In this document: positions 61,685-64,000 of the stretch, piece after piece
How the letters are laid out: each line of letters begins with the position of its first letter
Position numbering within the stretch: position 1 is the stretch's first letter
Source: Corynebacterium tuberculostearicum
Lineage (GTDB): Bacteria; Actinomycetota; Actinomycetes; Mycobacteriales; Mycobacteriaceae
NCBI RefSeq assembly: GCF_030506365.1
Contig: NZ_CP073092.1
Coordinates: 2,046,001 to 2,110,000 of the forward strand
DNA length: 64,000 bases
Reading direction: 5' to 3'
The notes under the pieces: generated by a model
Seen by the model: only the letters and a program-made list of their open reading frames with translations
Told to the model about the DNA's origin: nothing
Database searches by the model: none
Made by a program: the position numbers and the translations under genes

Positions 61685-62704
61685 GTGACCGAACGCGCGC
61701 ATCTTTCCGTCTTGGACTTCTGCACCATCTATGAGGGCGAAACCCCAGCACAGTCCATCGCCCGCTCCGTGCAATTGGCACAGGAAGCAGAGAAACTGGG
61801 CTACTCCCGCATGTGGTACACCGAGCACCACAATATGAAGTCCATCATGTCCTCTTCCCCGGCCGTGCTCATCGCGCACATCGGTGCGAAGACCGAGCGC
61901 ATCCGCTTGGGCTCCGGTGGTGTGATGCTGCCCAACCACTCCCCTTATGTCATCGCCGAGCAATTCGGCACCTTGGAGGAGATGTACCCCGAGCGCATTG
62001 ACTTGGGCGTGGGCCGCGCCCCCGGCACGGACATGAATACCCTGGGCCGCGCCCTGCGCCGCGACGCCCACTCTGCCGAGCGCTTCCCCGAAGACGTCAA
62101 GGAGCTCAACTCCTACCTCGAGGGCAAGTCCTATATTCCGGGAGTCAGCGCCATTCCAGGCGCGAATACCAACGTGCCTATCTATATTTTGGGCTCGTCC
62201 ATGTTCGGCGCCTCGCTGGCCGCCAAGCTCGGCCTGCCTTATGCCTTTGCCTCCCACTTCGCCCCGCAGCACCTCGAGCAGGCCACCACCTACTACCGCG
62301 AGCACTTCCAGCCCTCCGAGCGCTTTAGCAAGCCCTATGTCATCGCCGGCGTCAACGTCACCGCCGCCGATACCACCCAAGAGGCACAGGAAGAATACGA
62401 GCGCGTGTGCTTCAACCGCGTCAAGGCCTTCGCCGGCCGCGGCAAGCACCTCACCGATGAGCAGGTAGAGCAGATCATCGGCTCGTACCAGGGCCAGCAG
62501 ATCCTCGACATGCTGAAGTACTCCGCCGTCGGCACCGCCGATGAGGTGGCCGCCTACCTCGATACCTTCCAGGAGCACGCCAAGGCCGATGAGCTCATGG
62601 TCTCTCTGCAGTCCAGCTCGCACGAAGAAGTAATCAAGAATATGCAGCTGCTCGCGCAGGGCTGGCAGCTCGATCCGGCACGCGTAGCCGGCACCCCGAG
62701 CTAG
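61685..62704 (+). CDS. LLM-class flavin-dependent oxidoreductase
   Basis: The 339-residue bacterial-luciferase-like protein has GYSRMWYTEHHNMKS and VMLPNHSPYVIAEQFGTLEE, typical of the MsnO8/alkanal monooxygenase-like subgroup that uses FMN and an outside reductase. No partner reductase lies next to it. Its 3' end overlaps the convergent gene by 4 bp. Confidence 0.9.
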   Translation: MTERAHLSVLDFCTIYEGETPAQSIARSVQLAQEAEKLGYSRMWYTEHHNMKSIMSSSPAVLIAHIGAKTERIRLGSGGVMLPNHSPYVIAEQFGTLEEMYPERIDLGVGRAPGTDMNTLGRALRRDAHSAERFPEDVKELNSYLEGKSYIPGVSAIPGANTNVPIYILGSSMFGASLAAKLGLPYAFASHFAPQHLEQATTYYREHFQPSERFSKPYVIAGVNVTAADTTQEAQEEYERVCFNRVKAFAGRGKHLTDEQVEQIIGSYQGQQILDMLKYSAVGTADEVAAYLDTFQEHAKADELMVSLQSSSHEEVIKNMQLLAQGWQLDPARVAGTPS

Positions 62705-63243
62705 TCTTCGGCCCGCACCTGGCCTAAGTGGTCGATGGGAACGCCGGGGAACCGTTCTCGGAGCTTTCCCTCGAGTTCCCGCGGGCCCAGGTTCGCCTGC
62801 TCCGGCAGGCGGGCCGAATACCGCTGGGCCTCGTCCAAGGTAGAAACGCGCACCCCACCTGGGATTAGCGCAAGAAAATTCTGATCCGGCTCGAGCGAAT
62901 AGAACTGCACGCGCTCTAGCTCGGAGGCGGCGAAACTGGTCCGCTGGTGGGGCAAGGAAATCTCCTCACCGATGCGCAGCACCGGACGCGTCCTGCGCCG
63001 CCCTGAGGCCACCACCGCCAGCATGGCGCACAGCGCCCCGCCTAGGGGCATGAGCGCGGCAATGAGATAAACGAAGTGCAGGCGCGTACCAGCCGGTTCC
63101 TGCAGCGCCGAGTAAATAAGCACCCCACCGATAACCAGCAGGGCGACGGCAATGATGACCGCCACCGCTACCGCCTTGCCTAGGCGCACGCTGCCACTGG
63201 CCTCGCGTACTTCAATCGTTTCGGTGCTCTCATCCACGGTCAC
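62701..63243 (-). CDS. Membrane protein with two helices and a cytoplasmic domain
   Basis: The 180-residue protein has two membrane helices (about 23-46 and 57-82) and a soluble part of about 95 residues with RIGEEISLPHQRTSFAASEL, resembling PH-like domains, but the family is uncertain. Function unknown. Confidence 0.72.
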   Translation of the reverse strand: MTVDESTETIEVREASGSVRLGKAVAVAVIIAVALLVIGGVLIYSALQEPAGTRLHFVYLIAALMPLGGALCAMLAVVASGRRRTRPVLRIGEEISLPHQRTSFAASELERVQFYSLEPDQNFLALIPGGVRVSTLDEAQRYSARLPEQANLGPRELEGKLRERFPGVPIDHLGQVRAED

Positions 63244-63439
63244 TTAGCCTAGCGTGCTCGCCTACTAACTCGGCGCTGGTCGGACGGCGCGTGGCCTTTT
63301 CCTTTGCTTTCCCCTCGACCGGGCGGGGCTCGCATGCTCGGTAGCTTCATTGCATTAGCGCGCCTTTGCAAAATGGAATAGCATTACTGTGTTTCGCTCC
63401 GCTGGGAAAGGCCCCGGAGAAACTAAGGACAAAGGTTGA

Positions 63440-64000
63440 ATGAGCCCACGCGATAAACAGCAGCATAAGAAGATCGCTGATTACCTGCGGGAACAGATCA
63501 GCTCCGGCGTGCTGCAACCAGGCAATTTCCTGCCCAGTGAAGCAGACTTGTGCGAGAAGTTTTCTTCTTCCCGCGGACCCGTGCGCCAAGCGGTAGCGGC
63601 TTTGCGGGCCGAAGGGCTGGTGTCATCTGGCCGCGGGCGCCGCTCCACCGTTTTGGCCTCCACCCAGGCCGAGCTTTTTGAGTCCATCTATTCCATTTCC
63701 AGTTGGCTAAGCGAATATGACGTGAATCCGCAGCAGCACACCCTGTGGCTGGCTCGCCGCCGCGCGCCGCGGGATATCACCCGCTTTCTGCGCGTAGACC
63801 CAGAACAAAATGTCGTATTTGTCCACCGCGTGCGCTATACCGAAGACCACCCCATTGCCATCGAGCGGATGTATTTCCCCATGGTGGTGGGAAAGCACAT
63901 CCTAGACTTCGATGCGGATGCCGGCTCCATTCATGCACACCTGCGCGATTGCGGCGTGGATTTTGATAATGTGCGCCGCGAACTCACGTTGGAAGAAGCC
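63440..64000 (+). CDS. GntR/HutC-family regulator (partial)
   Basis: The first 187 residues are present; the gene runs off the window. It has the winged helix (IADYLREQISSGVLQPGNFL and SSSRGPVRQAVAALRAEGLV) and the beginning of a UTRA effector domain (about 80 onward). A pair of half-sites, TTGCA and TGCAA, at about 63352-63371 upstream could be its operator. Effector unknown. Confidence 0.9.
   Translation, partial: MSPRDKQQHKKIADYLREQISSGVLQPGNFLPSEADLCEKFSSSRGPVRQAVAALRAEGLVSSGRGRRSTVLASTQAELFESIYSISSWLSEYDVNPQQHTLWLARRRAPRDITRFLRVDPEQNVVFVHRVRYTEDHPIAIERMYFPMVVGKHILDFDADAGSIHAHLRDCGVDFDNVRRELTLEEA

Overview
The window is a high-G+C actinobacterial chromosome segment, almost certainly from the genus Corynebacterium. 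The order glyS, ArsR-type regulator, zur, uppS, recO, era, ybeY, phoH, rsmE, dnaJ, hrcA, hemW is the usual actinobacterial arrangement. The aecD-brnQ neighbourhood and the DnaG primase that has lost most of its zinc ligands also fit Corynebacterium. I cannot fix the species; the content would suit a lipophilic human skin or nasal species, but that is a guess.

Region 1 (1 to about 14.8 kb) is visibly poorer in G+C than the rest and holds a surface-polysaccharide locus beside tRNA-Asn. It encodes UDP-ManNAc dehydrogenase (WecC), at least four glycosyltransferases (one with two GT domains), a DUF6270 protein, an asparagine-synthase-like amidotransferase, an unknown membrane protein, and an ABC-2 permease/ATPase pair for polymer export. 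The partner enzyme UDP-GlcNAc 2-epimerase (WecB) lies about 12 kb away, on the other side of the tRNA. Together they can make UDP-ManNAcA, so the product is probably a ManNAcA-containing (teichuronic-acid-like) polymer, possibly amidated, that is exported by an ABC transporter. Just after tRNA-Asn is an alpha/beta-hydrolase-like gene switched out of frame at a run of ten C residues. It is either a phase-variable gene in the OFF state or a pseudogene.

Region 2 (14.8-33.4 kb) is mostly core. It holds a DUF1707 protein, wecB, a secreted PAP2 phosphatase, dnaG, a barnase/barstar-like pair, dgt, a YdcF protein, a TPM-domain protein, glyS with two unknown companions, arsR/zur zinc regulators, a CPBP protease, a membrane-protein/Xre pair, uppS, recO and era.

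Region 3 (33.4-42.6 kb) carries a Ser-rich lipoprotein, formamidase amiF and pdxY. These lie between era and the ybeY-phoH-rsmE-dnaJ-hrcA-hemW cluster. The latter contains a truncated ATPase remnant between hemW and hrcA.

Region 4 (42.7-51.5 kb) has two tandem CNNM-type transporters behind a leader that can fold over the ribosome binding site. It also has an AbiEi/DUF559-like protein flanked by DnaA boxes and a long hairpin, a collagen-like repeat surface protein, an unknown gene behind a 17-bp palindrome, and a FadD-type acyl-CoA synthetase.

Region 5 (51.5-64 kb) holds malQ, two small membrane proteins, a type-B carboxylesterase, idi, a lipoprotein, an ABC exporter, aecD, brnQ, an LLM flavin oxidoreductase, a membrane protein and a partial GntR regulator.

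The least expected items are the C-tract gene, a dispersed ~90-bp hairpin repeat with covarying stems (21.7 and 35.4 kb), the composition and layout of the ManNAcA locus, the collagen-like protein with near-perfect DNA repeats, and the degenerate primase zinc ribbon.
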